52,621 nt of DNA from Apiotrichum sp. Y4204. Its lineage: Eukaryota > Basidiomycota > Tremellomycetes > Trichosporonales > Trichosporonaceae. Under the pieces are notes generated by a model that had not been told where the DNA came from, did not search any database, and saw nothing but the letters and a program-made list of their open reading frames with translations. The DNA lies in assembly GCA_025531455.1 (NCBI GenBank), contig JAMYHL010000133.1, forward strand, positions 1-52,621, in the 5' to 3' direction. Each line of letters starts with the position of its first letter. The first letter of the stretch is position 1. Both the position numbers and the translations under genes were made by a program. Positions 1 through 11,916 of the stretch are shown one piece after another.

Positions 1-1532
1 TCATCACTCATCCCTTTGACACCGTCTCTGGACGAGGTACACATACCTCCCCCACATACACACCAACATCTCCGACACCGCAACATCCCGGTCAGTCCTG
101 CCATCTTTCCTGTCTTGGCTTCTTCCCCACCACATTGTCATCAGCAACCTCACCACTTTGACATCACATCGCCTGCTGTCCGTGGTCCTCTCGCCATTGC
201 ACCAGCCTTGCCTCTCCCTCGTCGCGCTTCCTTCCCCGCGTTGAGACTTCGCCGTCTCTCTTGTTATCCATCGTGCTCGCCACACTTTCACCACCGCCGC
301 TGTCGCCCGGTCTATTGAATTCTGAGAGCGTGTCTTGTCATATTCCTTCCCCACGCGATCCAGCGGCGCGGCTTCAGCAGCATCTGGTGCGCGTTCTCGT
401 CCTCGTTCTCTTCAGTCATCCGCCGCCATTCCTTACGAATTAACGCGTCTACGACCCTTCCCCTTCCAAGCGAACGACAATCCCAGACTTGTCGCATTTA
501 GCATTTCTGGCACAAAGCTCAGCTCTGGCGACCCCATCCACTTTTTGGCTTGAGCGCTGTCTGCTCGCGCTCTCCCTCGTGCTAACCATCCTATTCGCTG
601 GGCACCCCCCTGATAAATCTGGTGGTTGTCTCGCCTGGGTAGCGATCAAAGCCCACACCCACAACACACACCCCGGGCCACACGCATCTTTCTTTTCATC
701 TCCAAAGAAACAAAAGAGCGCGTATACGACGACGACGACGACAGTGCACACTGCTGCCGACTGTCCACACACTCTCCAGTCAACGTTTCAAGCTGGCCAC
801 TTGCACTGCTGCTCGTCCTCTTGTTCTCTCGTGCTCAGTCTCGCGACGCACGCCCCGCGCCCATCCGCACACCCCCCGCCATTTTGTACCCTACACTCCC
901 TGGCGCATCGACATCGTATATTGCATCGTACGCATCGCACATATTCATCCACATCCACATACACAGAGTGTCCCTCGCCATCCATCATCAATCTTCCCCT
1001 CGTTCTTCACCTCTTTTTTCATCCACCTCTCAACCACTTTGCATACCGCATCCAAGTGATCGACCAAAGACGACGACCGCAAGCAGCTTCAGCAGCAGCA
1101 ATCACAGACCATCGATCGTCGGATAATCGCGGTTCCCAGTGTCACACTCCACACTCTCCGCTCTGACGACCGCACGAGCCTCTTCTCCACTCCATCTTTC
1201 GGAAGCTACAGATTCCGAAGGTCACCTTTACTCTACTATCAATCACCTTGCACTATATCACTTGAAACGTGCCCTTCACCTCCGTCATCGCCATCGCCGC
1301 CATCCCCCATCGAACGCCCGGCATCTCTGACATCGAGTCTTTCCATTCCTGTTCCAGTGGTCCACGCCAGTCGTCGCGCCACCCGGATCGAGCTTGTGGT
1401 TCTTGCCCCTGGATTCATCCAATCAACCATTGTTAAAAACATCATCCCGACCTAGGCCGCTTCTTCTCCCATTGCTATCTCGTCGTCTGTTAGTCCCCGA
1501 GCCCCACCGCCACCGCGGCCCCGTCCGCTACC
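1..1532. promoter_or_regulatory. Pyrimidine-rich upstream region and 5' leader of SWI1
   Basis: No gene is supported here. The open frames present are low-complexity Ser/Pro/His/Thr-rich by-products of long CT-rich tracts on the + strand, as expected of fungal promoters and 5' UTRs. Part of it may be transcribed as a long leader of the SWI1-type gene whose ATG is at 1533. A leader intron is possible but cannot be fixed without transcripts. Confidence 0.5.
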
Positions 1533-4500
1533 ATGTCCAACTTTGGCCAAGGCTTTCAGAACACCGGCTTTGATCCATCCCTTCTTTACGGACTTCCTAA
1601 TGGCGTTGGCAAAGTCGGTGGCGTTGCCGGTGCTGGAAATGTCGGCAATGTTGGCGATTCTTCTCAGTCCGTTCAGGGCTTCAACTTGAACAGCGTTGCG
1701 GGTCTCGGCGCAGGCGTCGGTGGAGTAGGAGGCGGTTCTGTAGGAGGCTCGCTTCCGCAAGGCTGGCTCAGCTCATTCAACAGCCAACCTCAGACTCAAG
1801 TAAGGACTCGTTACAATCGTTTACTCATGCCGCAGCCCCAACAGCCTGGTGCCGGAAACGCTTCGTCCACGGTTGGGTCGAATCCGTTGGCAGGCGTCCC
1901 CCCCAACATGCTCATGAATGCCACTGCCGGGGGGATGCCTGACAATCAACGTCAGATGGAGATGGTAGGTGCATTGCTGAGTCCCAATTCTGACTGTTAA
2001 GATCCGTGCTATGCAGGCGGCTCGTGGGGGAAATAACGCTGGAGGCCAACCGAACGCCAATCTTATCACCCACCAGCTCGCTCAACAACAGCTTGCTGCT
2101 CGTCAGGAGGCTGCCAAACGGCAAGCAGCTGCTCAACAGGCTCAGCAGCAACAGGCCCAGCAGCAGCAGCAGCAACAGCAACAGCAGCAACAGCAAGCCC
2201 AGGCCCAAGCTCAGGCCCAGACTACCGCCCAACAGCAACAACAGGCGCTGCAGGCAGCCTTCCAGAGCATGGCTGCGAAGGTGAGCGACATGGCTTGTCA
2301 AGTGTGAGAATCGACCAGCTGACGCGTAGGATCTTTCGCAGCACGCGCTCAACCAATACTCCCAGATCTTGCAAAAGTCTGGGCTTCCTCCAGAAGTGCA
2401 AGCTCAATTCCGCGCCCGGCTGTACGTAAACAACAAACTATCCGATGGGTTACGTGCTGACGTTCAAGGCAAGCTCAGGCTCAACAACAACAGGCTCAAC
2501 AACAACAGCAGCAGCAAACGTCTCAAGCCAACACAGGCGCCAAACCCAACGTCGGCGTTGGTCTTACGCTACCTGTGAATCAGAATAGTGGCCAGTCGCT
2601 CATGGGCAACAATGCGGCAGGGCTCCAGCAGCAGGCCCAGCAACAACAGCAGGGCAATCTGCAGGGGAACCAATCTGTTCTGGACCGACAACGTCGTGAA
2701 CAGATAGCGAAACAGATTCAAATGGCTCAGCAGGCCGGCTTGAACATCCCCAGCCCGGCCCAACTCATGGCCCTTGCTCAGCAACAGCAGCAGCAACAAG
2801 CACGCCCCCCTCAGCAGCAGCAGCAGCAGCAGCATGCTCGTATGCCATCAGGACTCAATGCCGCCAATCTTCAGCAGTTCCTTCAGCAGGGAGGCGGCTT
2901 AGGCCCCTCGGTGCCGCAAGCGGTTCAGCAACAGCTCATCCAGCAACTCCAGGCATCGCAGAATCAACAGAAGCAGGTCAATCAGCAGATCAATCAGACA
3001 CCGAAAGCGGCGCCCGCCCTGGTACAAGCTCAGCAAGTGGCCACTCAGAACCAGTTGCAGCAGAACAAGCCTGGTGCTCCGACATCCCAACAGACGCCGC
3101 AGCACCCTCAACAGACGACACCGAATCTCGCTCCTGCCCAACCTCAGACTCAGGGTGGGAACAACCAAGGCCCATGGAACGCTGGCAAAACCCAGTCGCC
3201 CGTGCAACCCATACTTCGTCCTCCTTCGCTTCCTAACGAAGAAGACTTCCTGCGTATCCTTCGCATGCTTCACAACAACCCCTCTCTGCAGTACCCTGTC
3301 ATCGAAGGTAAACAGGTCAACCTGTACAACCTGTTTGCTTACGTCCTCACGTGTGGCGGCTACCGAGTGGTGAGTACACTTTTTGATGATGTACCTAACC
3401 TCAGATTGACCAACATCCTGTTGAAAAGTTTTGGGGAATGGCGACAAGCGCAATCGGACTTGGCCCTCTTGGATCTGGCTCCACGGAGCAGAGCGGCAAG
3501 CAAATGCAGGAAATCTACCGGACGTTCCTTGCACGCGTCGAAGATTGGATGCAGAGCCTTCACCGGAACCAGGCAGCCAACCACCAACAACAGTCTGGGC
3601 CACAGGCCGCCGTTCAGCAGGCCCTTCAGCAATCTCAGCAGAACAATCAACAAAACCCACAGCAACCGCAAAACACGCTTAACCTTGCTCAAGCCAGTCT
3701 TGCGCAGCGTCTGAGCCAAATGTCTAATCCTCAACAGCAGCAACAGCTGAATGGCCTTATTCAGCAGGCGCATCAGCAGGCTCAGCACCAAGCGCAGGCT
3801 GCCCAAATGCAACAACAACACCAGGGCCAGCCCAATCAGCAACAGCCCCAGACACAGCACCCGCAACAAGGTCAACAGCAGCCGACTGCACAGCAGCAGC
3901 CGACTGCCATCCAGCCACAAGTTCGGCCCAACATCCCCGGACTATCGGCCGAACTCCTTGCTGCTATCAGCGCAAATCCAAACGCTCCATTGACCGAGGA
4001 GCAAAAGACGATGCTGCGGAACGCACGGATGCAGAAGATGATGCAGGCGCATACTGCCCAAGCCAGCCAGAGGCCTCCGACACCTCAGCAGCCTCCGCAG
4101 GCCTCCCAGGCAACGACTCAGCCTCAGCCCGGCCAGCCTCAGCCCGGTGCTCCCCGAGCACTAAGCGATTTCATCCAGAGCATCCGTGCCAAGGAAGCAG
4201 AAGTCGAGCTTGCCTTCCGTAAGTCTAGGGTATTTACAGTTATCTAACAGCAGTGAGCAAAGGCATGACGGCGACTATACCTCCCGAACAGGCTCAGGAT
4301 TACGCCAATCTGATTGAATCGGTGCAACACCTTGTCACCGATGCCAAGAAGAAAAGCCCCTTGTTTAGCGTCGTCAGTCTCAGCGAAGCGGAGAAGAATC
4401 GCTGCGGTGCACTCCTTCACATGGTAGGTTGATCCCTTCACTCCGTTATCAGCCTTATCAGTTCTGACACAGACAGACCGCGGTGTGTAGTGCTTCCGTT

Positions 4501-5997
4501 CATCGGGCAAGATCTGGAACTCCCTGCATTGGGCTCAAGGAGCTTGAGAACCTTCGTCAGAAGCTGGCTGAGAAGCTTGGCGAAGCCAACCAGCAATTGC
4601 AGGCTGCTATGGGCGAACCGCGTCTGCGTCAGCGGCTGGCTGTTCTCAACGCAGAGATCAACCGCATGGCTCAGGCCAATGCTCAGAATGCTCAGAATCA
4701 ACAACAGCAACAGCCGCAACCACCACCGCCGTCGCAACAGCAGCAGCAGCCTCAGCAACAGTTGCAGCAGGCACAGCAGCAACAACCTCAGCAACAGCCG
4801 CAACACCAACCGCCAACCTCTCTTGCCTCGCAGCCGGCCCCACAGGCGCCCGTCCCACAGCCAAACGTTCAGCCTCAACCGTCTCAGCCAGCAGCGCAGC
4901 AGGTGCCGACAACCCTTACCCCTTCCCAGGCCACCGGCACCCCCATGCAGCATCCCGCGATTCTCAGCCCGGAAATGGTGAACAGCATGATCAAGCGTCC
5001 GCTCAAGCAGGAAGATCTTAAACCGCCACCGCCTCCAAAAGGACGAAAGAGCAAGGTCCCTCCGTCACCAAAGATATCGACCAATGTCGACGAGGGTAAA
5101 ACTCCCAAGACTCCTGCAGCGGCAGCCGCCAGTACTCCAGTGGACACAACGCCCACGACCACGACCAATAAACGTGGCGGGAAACGCAAGGCGACTGCCT
5201 CAGCACCAAAGACGACCAAGAAGGCTAAAAATGAGGATACTCGCAAGCCGAGCAGTCCTGCCACCGCTGCGACTCCGACGGCGACACAGCCTGTTTCCGT
5301 TCCGACACCTGTTCCAGCCGCCGCGTCCACTCCAGCACCAACACTACCTGCCTCTCAAGCGGACCCTTCGCTAGTTGCGTCCACACCAACGCCGGTGGCC
5401 TCAACCCCGGCCGCCCTTGGGTTCACTGGCAACGCTCTCAACGTCTCACGTTCAGCACACGCTGATTACTTTGCCCAACAGGCGAAAGGCGCAGAGGCTG
5501 CTCGCGAACAATCCGCCCAGTTCTTCGCAACGCGACAGAACCCACTTGCTTTCAACGGTGACCTGACCGCTGCCATGAACATGTGGACAGAAGCTTCCCT
5601 TCCCGAAGGGTCAATGGCTACTTCTTTGGGACTTCCCAATCTCGGTGATGGCTCAATTCCGACAATGGGCTTTGTTGCGCCGCCTCAAACCGATGACGCG
5701 TTGGCCGATCAGTCGTGGCACGACTTTATCAACGAGAATAATTTTGAGCCGGACGAAGCAACGCCGATGCTGACGAGATGCCGCTCACTGGATACCGATC
5801 CAGAGTGCAGCCCTCGGGACGCAGACCTACTGCTCGGCCGATCACCTCTGGTGTCCACGCTTGGCGGCGTTGCACAGGGCATGGACAAGTATGCGACCGC
5901 AAGACGCATCGCACTCATGAGCCCCTTCGCCCAGCCCTACAACGGAAACCTTTTTGCGGAATCTGACGAGGGCATGGGGATGGAGGGCTATATGTGA
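1533..5997 (+). CDS. SWI1: SWI1-type ARID subunit of the SWI/SNF remodelling complex
   Basis: A very Gln-rich nuclear protein with one ARID (AT-rich DNA-interaction) domain, matching the Swi1/ARID1 subunit of SWI/SNF. Exons: 1533-1799, 1836-1964, 2017-2280, 2330-2425, 2479-3369, 3405-4218, 4254-4423 and 4477-5997, giving 4152 nt and 1383 residues. The ARID spans about residues 500-600. It starts near NEEDFLRILRMLHNN, passes GKQVNLYNLFAYV and GGYR, and continues after the 35-nt intron with DQHPVEKFWG. Both sides of the ARID are long Q/A/P tracts. A later part is Lys/Pro/Thr-rich (residues about 1060-1160, KRGGKRK and similar) and could carry a nuclear localisation signal. The ATG at 1533 is the first one in a frame that stays open and follows the CT-rich leader. 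Intron 1 (36 nt) is a multiple of three without a stop, so a retained form would also be coding. Recruitment of SWI/SNF to promoters is the family role; nothing here shows targets. Confidence 0.85.
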
Positions 5998-7223
5998 GCC
6001 AGCTGTCCGACTCAGTTCATCATCGTGTTCCTCGGTCCGCTCAACTCTTCGACCTGCTCCACCATGGTCGTCTACTCCATTTCGTGTTCAATTTGTTCTC
6101 GCATCTCCGACGTATCACATATGGTTCTCGCCATTCCGTTCTCCGACTCTCGGCATGTCTCCTTCATTGTCGTTCCCTTTTCCGTCCCCTTGTTCTCCTC
6201 ACGGCCGGTTCTCACGAGTCTCTTTCCTTTTCTTCTTCCTTTTTTTCCCCTCCTCGCGTCCACGGTGTAATCCATGTGTATTCTGTAATTCCGACCGACT
6301 TGACTTGATTGCGTAGGTCTCTGGCAAAGTGAAGCAAAACTAAAACGGACGTGCGTTTGTACTTCATAATCTATTAGGGACTGGTATGCTACAATCGCTC
6401 TGGCGCTCTAGTATTACACGGTTTATACCTGTGTGCTGGGCAATACCGCAGTCCTGGTCTAACGTGGGTCATCCGCAGCTGCAATCAACCGAACACATTT
6501 GAGTTTGAGGCCGATGAGGGCCAGACTGATCAGCGTATCCTGATGTTGAGTAAGTAGTAGTAGCAGTAGTGCTGAGGGGTAGTAGTGCTGAGGGGTAGTA
6601 GTGCTGAGGGGCCATGTGTGTACCACAGTGTCTGAAAAAAAGCAGCAGTGCAGCGTCAAAAGTAGAGTCATTATCGGAGGCAATACAATGATATTACAGT
6701 TTGATTAATATCTACTGATCTACGGATATACGCATGCAGATTACAAAGACCGTACAGTGGGCTACATGCGGCCATTCATTCCTGTGTGGGTGGCGCAGTA
6801 GTTGGCTCCTTGCTGTGTGCCCACGGGTCAATAGGGTCAATACAATTTCTTGCTCTCACTCTGTGACTAGGTGACTCTTGTTGCTCGTTGGGTTCCCCCC
6901 CAAACTCGTCGCAAATATCCATTCATCAACATCAAACATCCAACAACCCAAGCACACAATCAATTCTGTCAAACAATCTATTCTACAACGTCCCGGTTTG
7001 CTTCTCCACGTCGTGAAGGCTAGTCCCACACATCCTCTGGCTCGGGGCTAGAGGTCGCTTGCGTTTGTGTTTGTTGTGGTGTGCCGGCGTGTGGGCGTGT
7101 GGGTCCAACATTTGTGTATGTGCAAAACCTCTTGATGTGGCCCCATTCGCCCATTCCCAAACTGACTTGTAAGCTGTCCCCTCATCAACGCGTCACCTGC
7201 CCTTCTCTTCCCTCTCCTTCGAC
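5998..7223. other. Intergenic region between SWI1 and TRM7-kinase
   Basis: It holds the SWI1 3' UTR and the promoter of the next gene. No coding frame with recognisable content is seen. It includes a short tandem repeat near 6556-6612 and a pyrimidine-rich leader just before 7224. Confidence 0.5.
6556..6612. repeat. 17-bp tandem repeat, about three copies
   Basis: The unit gtagtagtgctgagggg recurs three times head to tail, preceded by a gtagtag run. It lies in non-coding DNA downstream of SWI1. Copies are nearly identical, which suggests recent slippage. Confidence 0.8.
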
Positions 7224-10200
7224 ATGCCGTCCTCAAAGTCGAGCCTCGATAAGCGCGACGTCTACTATCGAAAGGGAAAGAGCGATGGTACGTGTTGCAG
7301 ATCAGCCTCCGCACAACTGGGTCGTCCGCGCCAAGAGGTGTGCCCCGGCTGCTTTGAGTGGTCTCGTATTGCGCTGAGGCCCGCCGCGTCCTTGTTGTGA
7401 ATGCCATTCTGGGTTCATGCGCGCTCTTCCTTGGGAATCATAGTTTGACCTTGGACGAATGTGGACACTTACATGAGCAGGATACCGGGCACGATCAGCA
7501 TACAAGCTCCTACATCTAGGTACGTAACAGCGAGGACGGCGTTTTAGCGTCTGGTTATGCCATGGCGACTAAAGGCGCTCATATCAAATATGGTCCCAAG
7601 GAGATAACCTCGGAATCTCCCGCAGACAGCCCTGACCGTCGCAGATGAGGAGTTTGACCTGTTTCGTGGTGTGCGCACTGCGGTAGATTTGTGCGCAGCT
7701 CCAGGCAGTTGGAGTCAGGTGCTTGGCCAACGGTTGAAGTGAGTTCTGCAGTTGCACTCTGTGTGTGTCTAACCAGCCATCAGACCCGGCTCCTCTCCTA
7801 TGGCTTCGCGTGTGGTCTCGATAGACCTTCAACCTATGGCACCACTCCCCGGAATAACGACCCTTCAAGCCGATATCACCACCCCGGAAACTGTACCCCG
7901 TGCCATTGAGGCCTTGGGAGATCGAAAGGCCGATCTGGTTGTTTGCGATGGTGCCCCCGATGGTGAGTAAAATCATCACTTGATGTCATGACACAACCCG
8001 TCGTTGTTTTGAGCTTGCAGATCCTTTAGGTCTGCTAAGTCGCGGGGCTTGGCGCTCAGGTGCCCACGGCTGATGGTGCACACAATGCCGGGTCGCTCCG
8101 ATGCGATGTTTGCTGGTCGTGAATCGCGCTTGGTGGAATTGGTCCGCCCCACATGCCCTGCTCCAGTTCTCCCTCCGTGCGCTGCCCGTGCGCTGCCTGG
8201 ACAAGATTATGGTCCTATGAAACGGGCCGACATTCTTGCGCTTGGGGCATTGTTTTTCTCCGATAGTAGTACAGCATGATGCTTACTTCCAGTCACTGGC
8301 GTGCACGACCTTGACGCGTACCTTCACTCCCAACTTCTTCTTGCTGTAAGTGGATCATGATTGTGGCTTGAACCAGCAAAACTGACCCTGCTCTCCCCTC
8401 TTGTCCGAACAATGTCTCCATTGCCCTGGTGCGCGGACCCTTCCACTGTCCACATGATGCTCTCATTTTTTTACCATCCTTGCACCCATAGGCTCTCACA
8501 CTCTCCCTCACACTCATGGCTCCCAGAGCCACTCTCATCTTCAAGATATTTCTCTCACCCCTCGATCCGTCAGCCGCTCTTTTGCGCTCTCAGCTTCGCG
8601 CCTTCTTCCCAGGCCCTCCCCCCGGCGACCAGCAGTCCAGCCACCCTGACGTTTGCGAGATTGACGACACCCGAACGGATTTCGAACATGGCGAAGAAGA
8701 TGACGGTCGCGCAACCAGCGCTACACAGTCATCTTGGGGACCCGGCTACGATTCCTTCGGGCGTCCCGGAGGTGTTTGGGTACGCAAGCCCAGAAGCAGT
8801 CGAAAGGGGTCTGGAGGTGAGTTATGCAAGGGTGGACGCATGGATTGTCCCAATGGCTCGGCACATCGGGGTGCCACGAATCTGGCCAACTTGGGTCGCG
8901 GTTTGTGACCGGTGCCGCCCCCATGAAGCCATCGGGTTGTCTCATCGCCCCTTGTCCCTTATTGCCACACAAGTTTGGCATCCTTACTCACCGGTACTAC
9001 AGAGGCCTTCATTATCGCTCGCAACTTCGATCCCAGTGTTCTCCCTCTTCCCACAGACCTTTCACCCGCATCTCTCGCTTCCCTTCGCCAGCAGATCGGA
9101 GCCACTCTCACCTTGGAGTCCCTTACCCATTTGAACGCGGACTCCGCTCCTGTCAGCGATTCTTGGCTTGCCACCAAAGCGTTTGTCGGCGGTGGCGACC
9201 TCAACAAACGTGGGGCGATCGACGGCCAACCATCATTATCCCGAAACACATCGCTTTCCGTGACTGTTTCGTCACAGAATCGCCAAGGGTCGTTGGCGAG
9301 TATCGACAACGCCCCTTCGCCCGTTGAGGTCGACACCCTATTCGGCTCGCCGCGGACTTGGAGCTCTCCGACTCAAGTGAACGACATTCGCTCGCCAGCT
9401 CCAGTTATCGGCTACAACAACTCACGATTCCATCCACCCTCCGACACTATGAGCCCTGTGAGCGCGCCGATTCCACTTCCTACCCCCAATCTGTTTGATA
9501 ACATTCACGACGGTGGAGCCCGGGAATTTTCAAAGTTGTCGACGTCGCCATTCTCCAATCGCTATCCTCTGGGTTTTGGCACTCCCCAATGGCACGCATA
9601 CGATGGCTCCGCTGATAATGTTTCCTCTCTTCCACAGCCAAGCAGTCCAAACTTCGGCGTAGGGTTTTCCGCTCGAGAGCGTGAAGTTCTTGCATCGACA
9701 CCATACCAAGACGGTGCGGTCAGCCCCGCCCTCAGCACAGGTTCTAAAACGGATGCCTTCTTCTCCAGCTCTCACCGTGATCATCTTCCCATTCCTCCAC
9801 CTCCTCTTCCCAATGCGGCCGCGCTTGGTCGTGTGTCGTCAATTGGCCATGGGAAGCCACCGGCCGCCCGTGCGCGCGTCGTTACCACTCCGGCAACGCC
9901 CATCGACTCATCCAATCCTGCTTCGCCTACCTCTCCGGTGTTTAACCCCACACCCCTCCGTTCAGTGACTGGCCCGGGACAGGCCGCAGGTACCGATACC
10001 CCCTCGCCTCCCAGTGGGATCGCAAACTCACGTCCGCAACCACCTCTCTTGTTTCCGCGTAACGTTCACGCCCCCATGGAGACCGATCCCCATCATATTG
10101 CGCGTGAAGAGCGCCATAGAGAGGACTCTGGCATACCTTTACATGCGGGCGATATCGTGACTCCCATTCCTGACGATCAGACCCTTGCCATCCGTAGTTC

Positions 10201-11430
10201 AAATGACCCAGGACAATGGCGCCTTCTTAGTCCGCTCGGCCAGGGTGCGTTCGCTGAGGTATGGTCTGCTGAGAACACGAGGGCGTTGGGCAATGGCGCC
10301 GAGAGTGGAGTTGCTGCCATCAAGATGGTGCAGCGCTCGACCTGCGATAACAACCAGCGGACTGCCATTTCGTTCTACCGTGAAGTGGAGGTTCTCCGCC
10401 ATTTGGTCCACCCGGGCATTGTCGGTTACATTGCCCACTTCTCCACTGCGACTCGTCACTGTCTGGTACTTGAGCAGGTTTCCGGTGGCGAGATGTTCTC
10501 CTTGCTCGCTGAGGAATCCAATTCCGCTCGTGTGATCCGGCCAGGGCCTCAGGATCCTGATGGCTATGGCTTCATTCGGCGAGTCTTTGGTGAGCTTTGC
10601 CGCGCAGTGGCCTGGCTACACGAGGTGGAAGTTGTTCACAGGGACATTAAGCTTGAGAGTGAGTAGAAGTGGGAATTGCATCGGATGAATTAAGGCACTG
10701 ACTTGTAGACATCTTGTTCACGGTCAACCCCTTCGATCTTCCTCCAACATCCACTGGTAGTATCCCTCTGGAGAGGTTACCATTCCCGCTTGTCAAGCTG
10801 TCCGACTTTGGGCTGTCACGATTCATTCGCTCCTCTTCACCTTTGTTGACCACACGTTGTGGTTCAGAGGCGTACGCCGCCCCAGAAGTTGTCATGGGTA
10901 ACCTTTATGATGGCCGGCGGACGGACGCATGGGCCTTGGGCGTCGTTCTGTATGCCCTTGTGACTGGCGAACTCCCATTCGAGGATGGCGCACCTCTCCC
11001 TCCCGGCCGTGCCCGTGCAGGTTCCACGGCGAGCAACGTTTCGGCTGGCGGCGATGGGGCCCGTGAGGCACGCCGCAGGACGATGCATCGCATCGCCAAG
11101 GGCGAATATGGGTGGCGTGATGGCGTCGGTTCCCCGGGAGTCCGCCGCGTCGTCGCTCGTCTCCTTACGCGTGATCCTAACCGCCGGGCCCGTGTAGCTC
11201 AGCTCTGGGATGAGGATTGGATGCGCTCCGGGGCTGGTGCCGTCCCCCCTCCGAACGAACCTATACGCTCTGTTACGAGCGTCAATGGGTGTGATCCCGT
11301 CGAGTTGAGCCCGGTACCCGACATTCCACGCAGAGCGAGCGACGCCCCTCATGTAGTCGTGAACGGCGGTGTGCTTGTCGACCATGAGCGAATTGATCAG
11401 ATTGCTTTGCAAGACGCCACGGCATCATAA
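7224..11430 (+). CDS. TRM7: Fusion: Trm7-type tRNA 2'-O-methyltransferase plus Ser/Thr protein kinase
   Basis: Exons: 7224-7287, 7481-7519, 7645-7738, 7784-7962, 8293-8345, 8492-8816, 9003-10658 and 10709-11430, giving 3132 nt and 1043 residues in one frame. The N-terminal 320 or so residues are a FtsJ/RrmJ-fold Trm7 (2'-O-methylation of the tRNA anticodon loop in yeast). Visible are [17 protein letters not shown] (catalytic K about 30), the SAM motif [20 protein letters not shown] (D), LIFKIF (K), RKPRSSR and EAFIIARN (E about 252), so the K-D-K-E tetrad is complete. An acidic insert of about 50 residues sits between FFP and VRKPRSSR. A Ser/Pro/Thr-rich linker (about 325-650) leads to a kinase (about 657-972): [34 protein letters not shown] and [12 protein letters not shown], which is CAMK-like. 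No stop separates the two halves. Alternatives are a separate kinase transcript starting within the linker (in-frame ATG at 9449), or an unseen intron or sequence error that hides a stop. Confidence 0.75.
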
Positions 11431-11916
11431 GCGACGGGCACCTGAGCCATCGATACTCGGCCCACGTTTCAGTATCCAGCGCCAGCCGAAATGGGCAGCA
11501 GGAGTGTTAGCAGAGAATCGGTACGAGGAGTTAATCACATTGCATCGCATTGATAAATTTGCATCACGAGGAGTGAGTGTTATAACACATGAGCGCATGT
11601 ACAATCGGGATATTCATATGAAATATTGAGAGAGGCCAGTGTCGACAGGCAGATGTTGAACAGGAAGCTACAGGTGACTTACTGATACCGGAATGAGATT
11701 CCCTTGCGTCGTCGTAAACCGGGATTCAATGCGACGATCACCATGCCTTGGGAAAAAAAACATCAAAAGAAGAATGTCACTTTTGGCGTCTGGTGCATAA
11801 GAGCATTAATGGATTAGAGAAATGCTGCTATATTCAAATGTCATCAATGATGCTGATACAACGTTTAAGGTGTTGGAAGATACACTGTGTGGCGAATGAC
11901 TGACGGCGTCAAGCAT
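11431..11916. other. Convergent 3' intergenic region
   Basis: This stretch lies between the stop of the TRM7-kinase gene (+) and the stop of the CTL transporter gene (-). It is AT-richer than the flanks and holds both 3' UTRs. No gene is seen. Confidence 0.6.

Noticed and set aside
489..1166. 225-codon open frame upstream of SWI1
   Set aside because: Its composition is Ser/His/Pro/Thr from CT-rich leader DNA, with no conserved motif. Overlapping frames on both strands are equally open.
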